In this document: positions 8,458-16,381 of the stretch, piece by piece
Layout: each line of letters opens with the position of its first letter
Position numbering within the stretch: the stretch's first letter is position 1
Assembly: GCA_934370925.1 (NCBI GenBank)
Contig: CAKRNG010000018.1
Span: 1-45,233 of the forward strand
DNA: 45,233 bases
Reading direction: 5' to 3'
Source: an uncultured Lacticaseibacillus sp.
GTDB taxonomy: Bacteria; Bacillota; Bacilli; Lactobacillales; Lactobacillaceae
Made by a program: the position numbers and the translations under genes
Notes under the pieces: model-generated
Databases searched by the model: none
What the model was told of the DNA's origin: nothing
Seen by the model: only the letters and a program-made list of their open reading frames with translations

Positions 8458-9765
8458 ATGGCTTTAGAGGATTCTAAATTCGGACAAGGATTCATCAAGG
8501 TTGCCGTTAAGTTAGGGAACCAAATCCATCTGCGTTCATTACGTGATGCGTTTGCGACGATTATGCCACTCTACATTTTGGCGGGGCTTGCAACGCTGCT
8601 CAATAATACCGTGTTCACTTGGATATTCAAGGGGCAAACCTTAGTTAACGTCCAGTATTGGGGCACGATGCTGTCGAATGCGACCCTGAATATTTCGAGC
8701 TTGTTAATTGCAACGATGATTGGTTACTTCCTCGCGAAGAACCGTAACTTTGAAAATCCACTGGCGTCTGCAATGGTTGCGATGGCGACACTGGTTGCGA
8801 TGATGCCAAACACGGTTTCAATGGTGCCAACGGGTGCCACGAAGGCCGTCGATGTGGTCGGTGCGCTGACGTACGGCAACATGGGGACTGGCGGGATGTT
8901 CGCTGGGGTCATCATTGGCTTGCTGGCAACGGAACTGTTCATTCGGATTTCCCACGTGAAGCAGCTGAAGGTCAACTTGGGCGATCAGGTGCCACCTGCA
9001 GTTGGTGATTCTTTTAACGTTTTAATTCCAGTTATTTTAGTTCTTTCTATTTTCGCCGCTATTTCTGCAGTGCTCTTCGCAACAACTGGCATGAACCTGA
9101 TTAGTGTCATTACGACCTTCATTCAGGAACCACTGCGCGGGATTGGGACCGGAATTGTGGGTTCCCTGATTATCTACACGCTGGCAAACCTGTTGTGGCT
9201 CTTCGGGATTCACTTCTCCGTTATCTACAGCTCCATTCTCGAACCCCTTCTGATTATCAACATTGTTCAGAACACGGCTGCTTACAACGCGGGACACGAA
9301 ATTCCAAACATCATCAACTTGTCTTTGGTTCAATCCTTTGCACTCCTTGGTGGTTCTGGGGGGACGCTGTGCTTGCTCGTTGCGACCTTCCTTGTCAGTC
9401 GGAATGCGGCTGCGCGGAACGTGGCAAAGTTGTCCTTCTTCCCTGGGATTTTCAACATCAACGAACCTGTTATCTTCGGTTTCCCAATCGTGTATAACAT
9501 TTCTCTGATTATCCCATTCGTTGTTCTGCCATCATTTGGGATCTTCACGGCCTGGTTGGCGACAACGCTGGGTTGGATGAATCCAATGGTTATTCAAGTG
9601 CCATGGACGACCCCAATGTTCCTGAACTCGTTCCTGGCAACCGGGGGCGACTGGCGGGCACCAGTGATTCAAGTGCTCGTCTTTATCATCGGGATTCTAT
9701 TCTACATGCCATTCGTTAAGATTAACGATAACGTTATGGCACGTCAGGCAGCTGCTGAAAACTAG
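8458..9765 (+). CDS. celB: PTS EIIC, lactose/cellobiose family
   Basis: Membrane channel component of a sugar phosphotransferase system that imports beta-glucosides or cellobiose and presents them to EIIB for phosphorylation. The protein is 435 aa with about ten hydrophobic segments. The EIIC signature NINEPVIFGFPIVYN is present near residue 340. I chose ATG 8458 because AAGGAG (8441-8446) is 11 bases upstream; the in-frame GTG at 8449 would be only 2 bases from it. The EIIB and EIIA partners are not adjacent; the nearest are at 17.3-18.1 kb. A cre-like site and a translated leader candidate lie upstream. Confidence 0.92.
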   Translation: MALEDSKFGQGFIKVAVKLGNQIHLRSLRDAFATIMPLYILAGLATLLNNTVFTWIFKGQTLVNVQYWGTMLSNATLNISSLLIATMIGYFLAKNRNFENPLASAMVAMATLVAMMPNTVSMVPTGATKAVDVVGALTYGNMGTGGMFAGVIIGLLATELFIRISHVKQLKVNLGDQVPPAVGDSFNVLIPVILVLSIFAAISAVLFATTGMNLISVITTFIQEPLRGIGTGIVGSLIIYTLANLLWLFGIHFSVIYSSILEPLLIINIVQNTAAYNAGHEIPNIINLSLVQSFALLGGSGGTLCLLVATFLVSRNAAARNVAKLSFFPGIFNINEPVIFGFPIVYNISLIIPFVVLPSFGIFTAWLATTLGWMNPMVIQVPWTTPMFLNSFLATGGDWRAPVIQVLVFIIGILFYMPFVKINDNVMARQAAAEN

Positions 9766-9778
9766 ACCTATTAGACAG

Positions 9779-9811
9779 GAAGCCACGCGAAAATCGCGTG
9801 GCTTCTTTTTT
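9779..9811 (+). terminator. EIIC terminator
   Basis: Stem gaagccacgcga / tcgcgtggcttc followed by six T, 14 bases after the EIIC stop. Confidence 0.88.
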
Positions 9812-9825
9812 GAGGAACACGCGAC

Positions 9826-9876
9826 ACACAGAAACCCACCACAAAAATCGTGGTGGGCTTCTGTGTGATTTTTTAT
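9826..9876 (+). terminator. Second hairpin terminator between convergent genes
   Basis: Long stem cacacagaaacccaccac / gtggtgggcttctgtgtg followed by attttttta on the + strand. It abuts the stop of the leftward GH1 gene, whose 3' end may also use the hairpin, although it has no T run in that direction. Confidence 0.75.
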
Positions 9877-11258
9877 GGCAAGTTTCGTTCTAGTGATGCG
9901 CCGTTTGTTGCGATGACGTGTTTGAACCACGCATAGGATTTCTTTGGGATGCGCTTTAGGTCGCGTAAATCGTGGTTGGTGCGGTTGACGTAGACCATGC
10001 CGTACCGCTTATCCATGTTGCCGGATGAGCTGGGGATGTCGATGAGTCCCCAGCCGAGGTAGCCCATCACGTCGACGCCGTCTTGCTGCACGGCATCCTT
10101 TAGTGCTTGAAGGTGCTGCCGGTGATAGTCAATCCGGTAGTCGTCCTGGATGGGGTGTACGTTGCCGTCTTCGCGAACACCAATCCCGTTCTCAATTGGG
10201 AACATGGGGAGGTGGTACTGGTTGTACACCTTGGTGAGAATGTCCCGGAACCCCAGCGGATCCACGTTCCAGCCCCATTCGTTCATTTGCAATCCAGGAA
10301 CGGGTTCGGCGCCACGTTCGAGATAACGGTTGGGGATGGTGTTGACGGGGACTTTGCTGCTGTTAATCTGCTCTGACCGGTAATAACTGAAGGCAATGTA
10401 GTCGCTGTAAGTATCGGCGAACGCTTGGCGATCAGCCTCCGTGTAATCGAGGTCGAAACCATGATTACGGATGAACGTTTCGAATTCAGTGGAGTAGTTG
10501 CCATAAACGAACACGTCAAGGAGGTTCCGGTTGAGGAATTCATCGATTTGGCGTGCATATTGAATGTCGCGCGGGTGGGATGAGGCGGGGTAAACTTCGC
10601 TGTAGGCTAACATCCCCCCGATTTTTGCGGTTGTGTGTGCGTGAATGTAGTTGGCAATGGCGACGTGACCAACCATGACGTGGTGCGCAATTTTTAGCAG
10701 CTCTGCGTCGGTTTGTTCACCGGTCTGATACCCCGAGATGGCGAACACGTCTGGCATTGAATAGAGGTTCTGCTCGTTGAACGTCAGCCAGTAGGGAACG
10801 CGGTCGGCAAAACGGTCGACCATTTCTTGCCCATACCGCACGAACGCATCCACCACGTGTCGACTGAGGAAGCCGTTGTACTTGTCTGCCAAGGCGAGCG
10901 GCATGTCGAAATGATAAAGGCAAATCATGGGCGTGATGTGATGTGCTAACAACTTGTTAATCAAATCATCGTAGAACCGAATGCCTTCTTCGTTAAAGGC
11001 GCCATCACCGGTGGGACAAACGCGGCTCCAAGAAATCTGAAACCGGTAGCAGTTCATTCCCTGGTCGGCCATGAGTGCAATGTCTTCATCGTAGCGGTGG
11101 TAGTCGTCAATGGCGACGTGCCAGTCACTTGCATTCGCAGTTGCGGGCCGACCATCATAAACGGATAGCCCCTTGCCGCCTTCATTCCAAGCGCCTTCTG
11201 TTTGCATGCTGGACGTTGAGTTACCCCAGAGAAATCCGTCTGGTAATGGGTGTGTCAT
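9873..11258 (-). CDS. GH1 6-phospho-beta-glucosidase
   Basis: Cytoplasmic glycoside hydrolase family 1 enzyme of 461 aa that hydrolyses phosphorylated beta-glucosides delivered by a PTS. The acid/base Glu is E162 in LTFNEQN and the nucleophile is E356 in FPIENGIG. The C-terminal S-x-K-x-Y phosphate-binding pattern (SSSGNMDKRYGMVY) marks it as a 6-phospho enzyme. It starts at the ATG at 11258, where GGAG lies 8 bases upstream; two in-frame ATGs further out sit within that ribosome site. It is convergent with the EIIC gene. Its promoter carries a GTATATAC operator shared with the 15.4-kb region. Confidence 0.93.
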   Translation of the reverse strand: MTHPLPDGFLWGNSTSSMQTEGAWNEGGKGLSVYDGRPATANASDWHVAIDDYHRYDEDIALMADQGMNCYRFQISWSRVCPTGDGAFNEEGIRFYDDLINKLLAHHITPMICLYHFDMPLALADKYNGFLSRHVVDAFVRYGQEMVDRFADRVPYWLTFNEQNLYSMPDVFAISGYQTGEQTDAELLKIAHHVMVGHVAIANYIHAHTTAKIGGMLAYSEVYPASSHPRDIQYARQIDEFLNRNLLDVFVYGNYSTEFETFIRNHGFDLDYTEADRQAFADTYSDYIAFSYYRSEQINSSKVPVNTIPNRYLERGAEPVPGLQMNEWGWNVDPLGFRDILTKVYNQYHLPMFPIENGIGVREDGNVHPIQDDYRIDYHRQHLQALKDAVQQDGVDVMGYLGWGLIDIPSSSGNMDKRYGMVYVNRTNHDLRDLKRIPKKSYAWFKHVIATNGASLERNLP

Positions 11259-11283
11259 GATCGCCATCTCCAATCGTTGTTTT

Positions 11284-11352
11284 TTGAATCCGATTTCATT
11301 ATGGCATGATGCTCATTTTAAGTAAAGTCTTTACATGATAAAAGTATATACA
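11284..11352 (-). promoter_or_regulatory. GH1 promoter with GntR-type operator
   Basis: Read leftward, TTTACT, a 17-base spacer and CATAAT form the promoter, with tgtatatacttttat just upstream (11338-11352). The 15-mer ataaaagtatataca and the 15-mer ttgaatccgatttca recur at 15374-15443 with nearly the same spacing. GTATATAC palindromes are typical of GntR/HutC regulators such as TreR; assignment to the two GntR genes here is inference. Confidence 0.6.
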
Positions 11353-11416
11353 AAAGTCGAGGATGAGCATTTGCTACTGGCACGTTTAGATTACGCCATT
11401 CGTGTTAGGCTGTTTC

Positions 11417-11425
11417 TGATATAAT
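11417..11425 (+). promoter_or_regulatory. Extended -10 promoter of the ACT-UPF0210 operon
   Basis: TGATATAAT is a perfect extended -10 element, 36 bases before the ACT gene. No good -35 box accompanies it. Confidence 0.6.
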
Positions 11426-11460
11426 AATGACATCATTGTTCAAGAAAAGAGGATTTTAAA

Positions 11461-11727
11461 ATGAACGTTATCGTATCGGTACTCGGAAAAGATCACGTGG
11501 GCATCATTGCGGCAATCACCACGGCTTTGGCAGCGCAGAAGGTGAACGTGCTGGAAGTCACACAATCTATCTTCAAGGGCAACTTCACCATGATGATTAG
11601 CGCCGAATTACCAGCAGATGCTGATTTTGCGACTATTCATGAGGCGCTGAAGCAGGCGGGCGAGCAGATTAACGTTGAAGTTCAAATGCAGCGCGAAGAA
11701 TTATTCTCAGCGATGCACAAACTGTAG
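11461..11727 (+). CDS. ACT domain protein (UPF0237 family)
   Basis: Single ACT domain of 88 aa covering the whole protein, starting MNVIVSVLGKDHVGIIAAIT. ACT domains bind amino acids or other small ligands and usually regulate a partner. AGAGGA lies 8 bases before the ATG. It is the first gene of a two-gene operon, 40 bases ahead of the UPF0210 gene. This pairing is a conserved arrangement in Firmicutes and implies that the ACT protein regulates or senses for its partner. The ligand is unknown. Confidence 0.9.
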   Translation: MNVIVSVLGKDHVGIIAAITTALAAQKVNVLEVTQSIFKGNFTMMISAELPADADFATIHEALKQAGEQINVEVQMQREELFSAMHKL

Positions 11728-11767
11728 CGAGCGATTCAACAACATAACAATTAAGAGGTGCTAAGAG

Positions 11768-13111
11768 ATGGAACTGCAACAGATGCAAGAAACCATTGCG
11801 ATGATTCGGGAGGAAAACCTGGATATTCGTACGATTACGATGGGAATTTCACTCCTTGATTGTATTCGCGGGACGATGGCGGAAACCGCACAGGCCGTTT
11901 ACGACAAGATTGTGGCGCGTGCTGAGAACCTGGTTCCCGTTGCCGAACAGATTGAAACGGAATTTGGGATTCCCATCGTGAACAAGCGGGTCGCCGTGAC
12001 CCCGGTTGCTTTGTTAGCGGGTGGCGATACTGATTTCGACTTCATTCAGATTGCAAAAGCAATGGACAATGCGGCGCGCGATACTGGCATTGACCTCATC
12101 GGGGGCTACACGGCCTTGGTTCAAAGTGGCATGACCGCCGCGGACGAAGCCTTGATGCGGAGTATGCCGGCTGCGTTTGCGGCGACGGAACGTGTCTGTG
12201 GCTCCGTAAATGTCGGCAGCACGAAATCGGGGATGAACATGGACGCCGTGAAGCTGATGGGGGAAGTGATTAAAGAAATCGCGGACCCAACACCACAGAC
12301 GGCCATGAAGCTAGTTGTTTTCTGTAACGCGGTGGAAGATAACCCGTTCATGGCGGGGGCCTTCTGGGGCGTTTCTGAAGGCAACTGTGCCGTTTCCACG
12401 GGTGTTTCTGGCCCTGGGGTTGTGCAACGCGCCCTCGAAGCCATTCCTGACGCACCTTTTGAACAGGTTTGTGAAACCATCAAGAAGACGGCCTTCAAGG
12501 TTTCCCGGATGGGGCAATTGGTCGGTAAAATCGCGGCAGAACGTCTTGGTGTGCCGTTCAACATTGTGGACTTGTCCCTCGCACCAACGCCGGCTGTGGG
12601 TGATTCAGTTGCGCAAATCCTTGAAACCATGGGCCTGAGCCACGTGGGGACGTACGGCACAACGGCAGCGTTGGCCTTACTCAACGACGCGGTTAAAAAG
12701 GGTGGCATCATGGCGGCGGAACGTGTCGGTGGGCTATCTGGCGCCTTCATTCCCGTGAGTGAAGATGCGAACATGATTGACGCGGTTGAAAAGGGCCACA
12801 TCGGGCTGGAGAAGTTAGAGGCGATGACCGCCGTTTGTTCAGTGGGTCTGGACATGGTCGCAATTCCGGGTGCGACCCCCGCAACGACAATCTCAGGTAT
12901 GATTGCGGACGAAGCAGCGCTGGGCATGATTAACAATAAGACGACGGCTGTCCGGGTCATTCCCGTCCCAGGTAAGGAAGTCGGCGAGTTCGTCGAGTTC
13001 GGCGGGTTATTCGGACGTGCACCAATCATGAAGGTGAACGATGGGGATGCCAGCCAGTTCGTGAACAGAGGCGGGCACATCCCGGCACCTATCCACTCCT
13101 TCAAAAACTAG
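11768..13111 (+). CDS. UPF0210 (DUF711) protein
   Basis: Conserved 447-aa cytoplasmic protein of the UPF0210/DUF711 family, distantly related to the pyruvate formate-lyase fold and often annotated 'PFL family protein'. It has the family's glycine-rich stretches (for example [20 protein letters not shown]). It starts at ATG 11768 after aagaggtgctaag. It is cotranscribed with the ACT protein. The biochemical function of the family is not established as far as I know, and I see no glycyl-radical loop that would make it a true PFL. Its stop codon is followed at once by the E repeat. Confidence 0.9.
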   Translation: MELQQMQETIAMIREENLDIRTITMGISLLDCIRGTMAETAQAVYDKIVARAENLVPVAEQIETEFGIPIVNKRVAVTPVALLAGGDTDFDFIQIAKAMDNAARDTGIDLIGGYTALVQSGMTAADEALMRSMPAAFAATERVCGSVNVGSTKSGMNMDAVKLMGEVIKEIADPTPQTAMKLVVFCNAVEDNPFMAGAFWGVSEGNCAVSTGVSGPGVVQRALEAIPDAPFEQVCETIKKTAFKVSRMGQLVGKIAAERLGVPFNIVDLSLAPTPAVGDSVAQILETMGLSHVGTYGTTAALALLNDAVKKGGIMAAERVGGLSGAFIPVSEDANMIDAVEKGHIGLEKLEAMTAVCSVGLDMVAIPGATPATTISGMIADEAALGMINNKTTAVRVIPVPGKEVGEFVEFGGLFGRAPIMKVNDGDASQFVNRGGHIPAPIHSFKN

Positions 13112-13364
13112 CTGGCTCCAGTCGCTGGTCGCTGGGCGTGTTTGGGGCAGTTCGGCCTCCGCAGCGGGCTTTGCGGGTGCCGGAACGTGGTGGGGCCGCC
13201 TCCCGCCAGGCGCTACCGCGCATGGCTCCGGCTAAAAAATGAACCTCGAGCTCGCTGCGCTCACCTTCGAGTTTCATTTTTTGCCCGCATTGGCGAACGC
13301 CAATGCATTCACCACTTGGCACCCACGCCCGCTACTCCGGCCGAACTGCCCCAAACACTGTGCG
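13112..13364 (+). repeat. E element, long copy
   Basis: Outer arms gctgggcgtgtttggggcag / ctgccccaaacactgtgcgc close a set of inner hairpins. These include aaaaaatgaacctcga / tcgagtttcatttttt and cattggcg / cgccaatg. The conserved core caccacttgg...cccacgccc lies before the right arm. The element begins directly after the UPF0210 stop codon, as the other two E copies do after theirs. It may serve as an mRNA 3'-end structure; no T run follows. Confidence 0.75.
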
Positions 13365-13414
13365 CTGTGGTGGATGAAGACGCCGGAGTAACATTTGAGT
13401 TTAACGATAGAAGA

Positions 13415-13577
13415 TTAAGTGCAACACAGAAAGGCATCAGTTCCGGAGAAGACCGCTCCGGAACTGATGCCTTTTTAGTCTACCGTTGATTACGTTCGGT
13501 CATTAGCGCGCAGTCGCTAATGACAAGCGTCGCACTTATTTCCAAATGAAGAGAGGAAATGGTGCGCAGATGTAGGC
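13415..13577 (+). repeat. B repeat, copy 1 (contains an intrinsic terminator)
   Basis: 163-base unit. It starts ttaagtgcaacacagaaa and carries the terminator stem ggcatcagttccgga / tccggaactgatgcc followed by ttttt (13433-13476). A second hairpin follows (tcattagcg / cgctaatga), and the unit ends gcgcagatgtaggc. The last bases match the left end of A, but here A is missing and a second B follows after 14 bases. Confidence 0.8.
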
Positions 13578-13591
13578 ATGAACATAGAAAG

Positions 13592-13754
13592 TTAAGTGCA
13601 ACACAGAAAGGCATCAGTTCCGGAAAAGACCGCTCTGGAACTGATGCCTTTTTAGTCTGCCGTTGATCACGTTCGGTCATTAGCGCGCAGTCGCTAATGA
13701 CAAGCGTGGTACTGACCCCCAAATGAAAAGAAGAAATAGTGCGCAAATGTAGGC
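13592..13754 (+). repeat. B repeat, copy 2 (contains an intrinsic terminator)
   Basis: Nearly identical to copy 1, with the same length and an offset of 177 bases. One stem change, ccggaaaag / gctctgg, leaves the terminator hairpin formed. It runs straight into the left arm of the A element. Confidence 0.8.
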
Positions 13755-14032
13755 AGTCGGCGGGGAAAGTTCGGCGGAAGGTTGAATGTGCGGAAGTGGT
13801 GTCGGTATCTTGGCGGTTTACCGCCTAGATACGGGCCGACTTTGAGACTGACAGGCGGGCTTCCTGGCAGGCTCAAAGCGAGGTGGAATAACTTTGGCCT
13901 GGGTTTGGCCGAAGTTATGGAGCCAGAAGTTCTTAGCGCTTTAGCGGTTAGAACTCTGGACATCGTTAGTGCCGTGTCCCACCACTGGAGACACATTCAA
14001 CCTGGAGCTGAACTTTCCCCGCCGACTGCCAG
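13753..14032 (+). repeat. A element, full copy with all modules
   Basis: This is the reference copy. Left arm ggcagtcggcggggaaagtt pairs with aactttccccgccgactgcc. Inside, in order, are M2 (gtatcttggcgg / ccgcctagatac), M3 (ctttgagactg...aggctcaaag), M4 (aactttggcc / ggccgaagtt, 13882-13924), M5 (ccagaagttcttagcg / cggttagaactctgg) and the core gtgtcccaccactggagacac. The whole would fold as a multi-branched junction about 280 bases long. It ends 23 bases before the promoter of the HAD gene. Confidence 0.85.
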
Positions 14033-14054
14033 CAACCTTAGAGTAAACGTTACA

Positions 14055-14081
14055 TTGTTAATCGACTGTCTGTTGTACAAT
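14055..14081 (+). promoter_or_regulatory. Probable promoter of the HAD gene
   Basis: TACAAT (14076-14081) with TTGTTA 15 bases upstream. The spacer is short, so the -35 assignment is uncertain. Confidence 0.4.
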
Positions 14082-14110
14082 CAGTTTATTAACAAAAGGA
14101 CGTGAGACGC

Positions 14111-14929
14111 ATGATTAAGCTGGCAGGACTTGATCTTGACGGGACACTCTATGACCGTCATTTAACAATTTCAAAGTTCAACCGAAACGCGGTTCGTGCG
14201 TGGGTTGCGAGTGGCCGCCTTTTTGCCATTTGCTCGGGCCGCATGTTGCCGCGTGTTTCAGCACTCATGCGGGATGACTTGGCCGTGCCTGGCTACCGGA
14301 TGTGTCTGAACGGGGCGCTCGTTTATGACACGAACGATAAGCTATTGGCGGCGCGTCCGCTCGCGAAGACGACGGTGTTGCGTGTGTTTGATATCGCAAA
14401 GCGGTACGGCGTTCGCGTACGATTTTATAGTGATGAATTTCATGTTTTGTACGCGCCAGGACTGAAAGAAACCTATATTGGTGGCGCCCTCGATAGAGAT
14501 TTGAATGTGGTTAAGGAAACCACATTGGCGAATCTGGTCCGGCGCCCGGATGTTGATTTTTACAAATTCACTGTAGAAGCTGCGTACGGGAATTTGATTG
14601 CCCTAAAGATGGCATTACGTGCGCTGTCAGTGTTGCCCTTGAATATGACGCGTTCGAAGACATTATTGTTCGAAGGATTGGCGCCGGGCGTGGATAAATT
14701 GGCTGGCATGCGGATTATTGCTGAGCATGCGGGCGTGACGCTTGATGAGTGTATGTGCTTTGGTGATCAGCTTAATGACCTCACCATGATTCAGGGTGTG
14801 GGCTACGGGGTGGCCATGGGAAATGCGGTGAAACCCGTGAAGAAGGTCGCAAAGTTAATCGCACCGAATCATAATCAACATGGTGCGGGAATTACTTTAT
14901 TACGGGTCATTACAGGCGATATTGAATGA
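14111..14929 (+). CDS. HAD-superfamily phosphatase (Cof / IIB type)
   Basis: Cytoplasmic phosphatase of 272 aa that probably acts on sugar phosphates or similar small metabolites. Motif I is LDLDGTLY with nucleophile D8 and acid D10, and motif IV is FGDQLND with D219 and D223. The large insertion between them is a type IIB cap. I chose ATG 14111 because AAAGGA lies 10 bases upstream; the GTG at 14102 would be too close to it. It is monocistronic with its own terminator. Substrate unknown. Confidence 0.9.
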   Translation: MIKLAGLDLDGTLYDRHLTISKFNRNAVRAWVASGRLFAICSGRMLPRVSALMRDDLAVPGYRMCLNGALVYDTNDKLLAARPLAKTTVLRVFDIAKRYGVRVRFYSDEFHVLYAPGLKETYIGGALDRDLNVVKETTLANLVRRPDVDFYKFTVEAAYGNLIALKMALRALSVLPLNMTRSKTLLFEGLAPGVDKLAGMRIIAEHAGVTLDECMCFGDQLNDLTMIQGVGYGVAMGNAVKPVKKVAKLIAPNHNQHGAGITLLRVITGDIE

Positions 14930-14931
14930 AC

Positions 14932-14990
14932 AAAAAACACCTTGATGATTGCTTACCCATAAACGGTGAGCAGTCATCGAGGTGTTTTTC
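14932..14990 (+). terminator. HAD gene terminator
   Basis: Nested stem aaaaaacacctt / gaggtgtttttc outside, with gattgct / agcagtc inside, 3 bases after the stop codon. Confidence 0.85.
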
Positions 14991-15089
14991 TATTGATAAA
15001 CAGCGGACATTCACCAAACAGACAGCGGGTTGCGTTCATTCTGGGCAATGGCAACAGACTGTTTTTTTGATGAAGCGTATCGGAATTAA

Positions 15090-15371
15090 TTACCGCCAAT
15101 CACTAACTCTTTCCCGGATGAAAGATTCTTTGATGTGGTAATAGTCATGATGAAATGAATAATCTAGTAGTTGTTGCGTGACACACGGTGGTTGGTTGAA
15201 CGTGATCGATGTGTAGAGGGTGTCAGCCGCAACGGCCGGATTCTGATGTTGCGCAACGTATCGAGCGGCCACGGTTCCGCGTAACGAGATTGGCGGGTGT
15301 AACGGGCCATGTCACACTGCCATGAACGTTAGCGAATGAAGCCCTGGCTGTCGATGTTGATGCGCTACCTT
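15090..15371 (-). pseudogene. Possible eroded gene behind a copy of the GH1 promoter
   Basis: Leftward of the promoter/operator at 15374-15443 there are two overlapping frames. The longer coherent piece reads ...ISLRGTVAARYVAQHQNP, continues through LLDYSFHHDYYHIKESF and ends at 15090. It has protein-like composition but no start codon with a ribosome site, and the region nearest the promoter is in another frame. I do not recognise the family. The best reading is a truncated or frameshifted member of the beta-glucoside regulon. A chance frame is possible. Confidence 0.35.
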
Positions 15372-15373
15372 TC

Positions 15374-15443
15374 TTGAATCCGATTTCAGTATAGTCGATT
15401 GGTCTAGGTTCTGTAAAGCTTTTTACGAATAAAAGTATATACA
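15374..15443 (-). promoter_or_regulatory. GntR-type operator and promoter, second copy
   Basis: It shares ttgaatccgatttca and ataaaagtatataca with the GH1 promoter at 11.3 kb. Read leftward, TTTACA and TATACT (18-base spacer) follow the GTATATAC palindrome. It also shares tatagtcgat and taggttct with 17109-17125, in front of the second GntR gene. It lies 125 bases upstream of the rightward GntR gene and may control both directions. Confidence 0.6.
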
Positions 15444-15567
15444 TTATTTAGCTTTAGGGTTTGCTATTGCGAACAACTAGCGTAAAATTAAGAATGAAAG
15501 TAATCGATACAAGAAGGATTGAACCGAGTGCGTGGCCTTGGTGGGCGGCGCGTGAAGGGAGTGCAAC

Positions 15568-16284
15568 ATGTATAAATACGAGGAAATTTCAGCAGATTTA
15601 AAGACGATGTTCACGAGCGGCCAATACCAACCGGGAGATTTATTGCCGGATCAGGAACAATTGGCGCGTGAATTTAACACAACGCGGATGACCATTCGAA
15701 AGGCCGTGCAGTCGTTGGTCACGGAAGGCGTTGTTTACACGAAGCGGGGTGCGGGGACCTTTTTGCGGAAGGACTACAAGCGCCACGAAGACGAACTGGA
15801 ATCCTCAATCGACCGTCCGTTCGGGACAACGAAGACTTATTCGGGACGTACCGTGACAAGTAAGGTGTTGGGGCTCGACGCACGATTGCCGACCGAGAAG
15901 GAACAGGAAAAGCTACTCATTGGCCCTGGCGAACCCGTTTATGTGATCCGACGGGTGCGTTACGTCGATGGGCAAGTGTACGCCTACGAACATACCGTGA
16001 TGCCGACGAAGATTGCGACCATCACGGAGGCGGTCCTCGAGGGGTCTGTGTACAAGCATTTGGCAGAGGAGAAACACTTGCATATTGCGGGATCACACCG
16101 GAAAGTGTACGCAATCAAGGCCACGGCGGAAGATGTGGAGGCGTTGGGCGCGAAACTTGGGGATCCCGTCCTTGCGATTACGCAGGTGAGCTATACGGAG
16201 GAGGGCGAACCGTTCGAATTCTCGAACACGCACTTCCCGTATGAAACAAGCTCCGTTATCGCAGACGTGGAGATTAAGATATAG
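15568..16284 (+). CDS. GntR-family regulator with UTRA domain (first)
   Basis: Transcription factor of 238 aa. The N-terminal winged helix-turn-helix (about 1-70) includes PDQEQLAREFNTTRMTIRKA, and the C-terminal UTRA ligand domain spans about 90-235. HutC-subfamily members bind phosphorylated sugars and release GTATATAC-type operators, so a 6-phospho-beta-glucoside effector is a reasonable inference. GGAG lies 8 bases before the ATG. It converges on a second GntR gene across a shared terminator. Confidence 0.92.
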   Translation: MYKYEEISADLKTMFTSGQYQPGDLLPDQEQLAREFNTTRMTIRKAVQSLVTEGVVYTKRGAGTFLRKDYKRHEDELESSIDRPFGTTKTYSGRTVTSKVLGLDARLPTEKEQEKLLIGPGEPVYVIRRVRYVDGQVYAYEHTVMPTKIATITEAVLEGSVYKHLAEEKHLHIAGSHRKVYAIKATAEDVEALGAKLGDPVLAITQVSYTEEGEPFEFSNTHFPYETSSVIADVEIKI

Positions 16285-16307
16285 CCAAATTTGGTAATAA
16301 TGTAGAA

Positions 16308-16358
16308 AAAATAGGCCCCGTCAAAATCCCGTACTGGAATTTTGACGAGGCCTATTTG
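16308..16358. terminator. Bidirectional terminator between the two GntR genes
   Basis: Stem aaataggcc...gtcaaaatcc / ggaattttgac...ggcctattt, A-rich before and T-rich after. It serves both convergent genes. Confidence 0.85.
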
Positions 16359-16381
16359 TCTGCGCATCTAACGTTAGGCAC

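Noticed and set aside
12121..13104. Leftward 327-codon frame opposite the UPF0210 gene
   Set aside because: It exactly mirrors a strongly supported conserved gene, its composition is shadow-like and it has no ribosome site.
13142..13489. Rightward 115-codon frame
   Set aside because: It lies entirely in the E and B repeats and its sequence follows the hairpins; no ribosome site.
13753..14032. Insertion sequence or prophage attachment site
   Set aside because: No transposase, integrase or phage gene lies in or beside any of the repeats in this window. The elements are non-coding hairpins.
14991..15090. Second terminator after the HAD gene (near the T run at 15062)
   Set aside because: The possible stem is short and interrupted, and the HAD gene already has a strong terminator.
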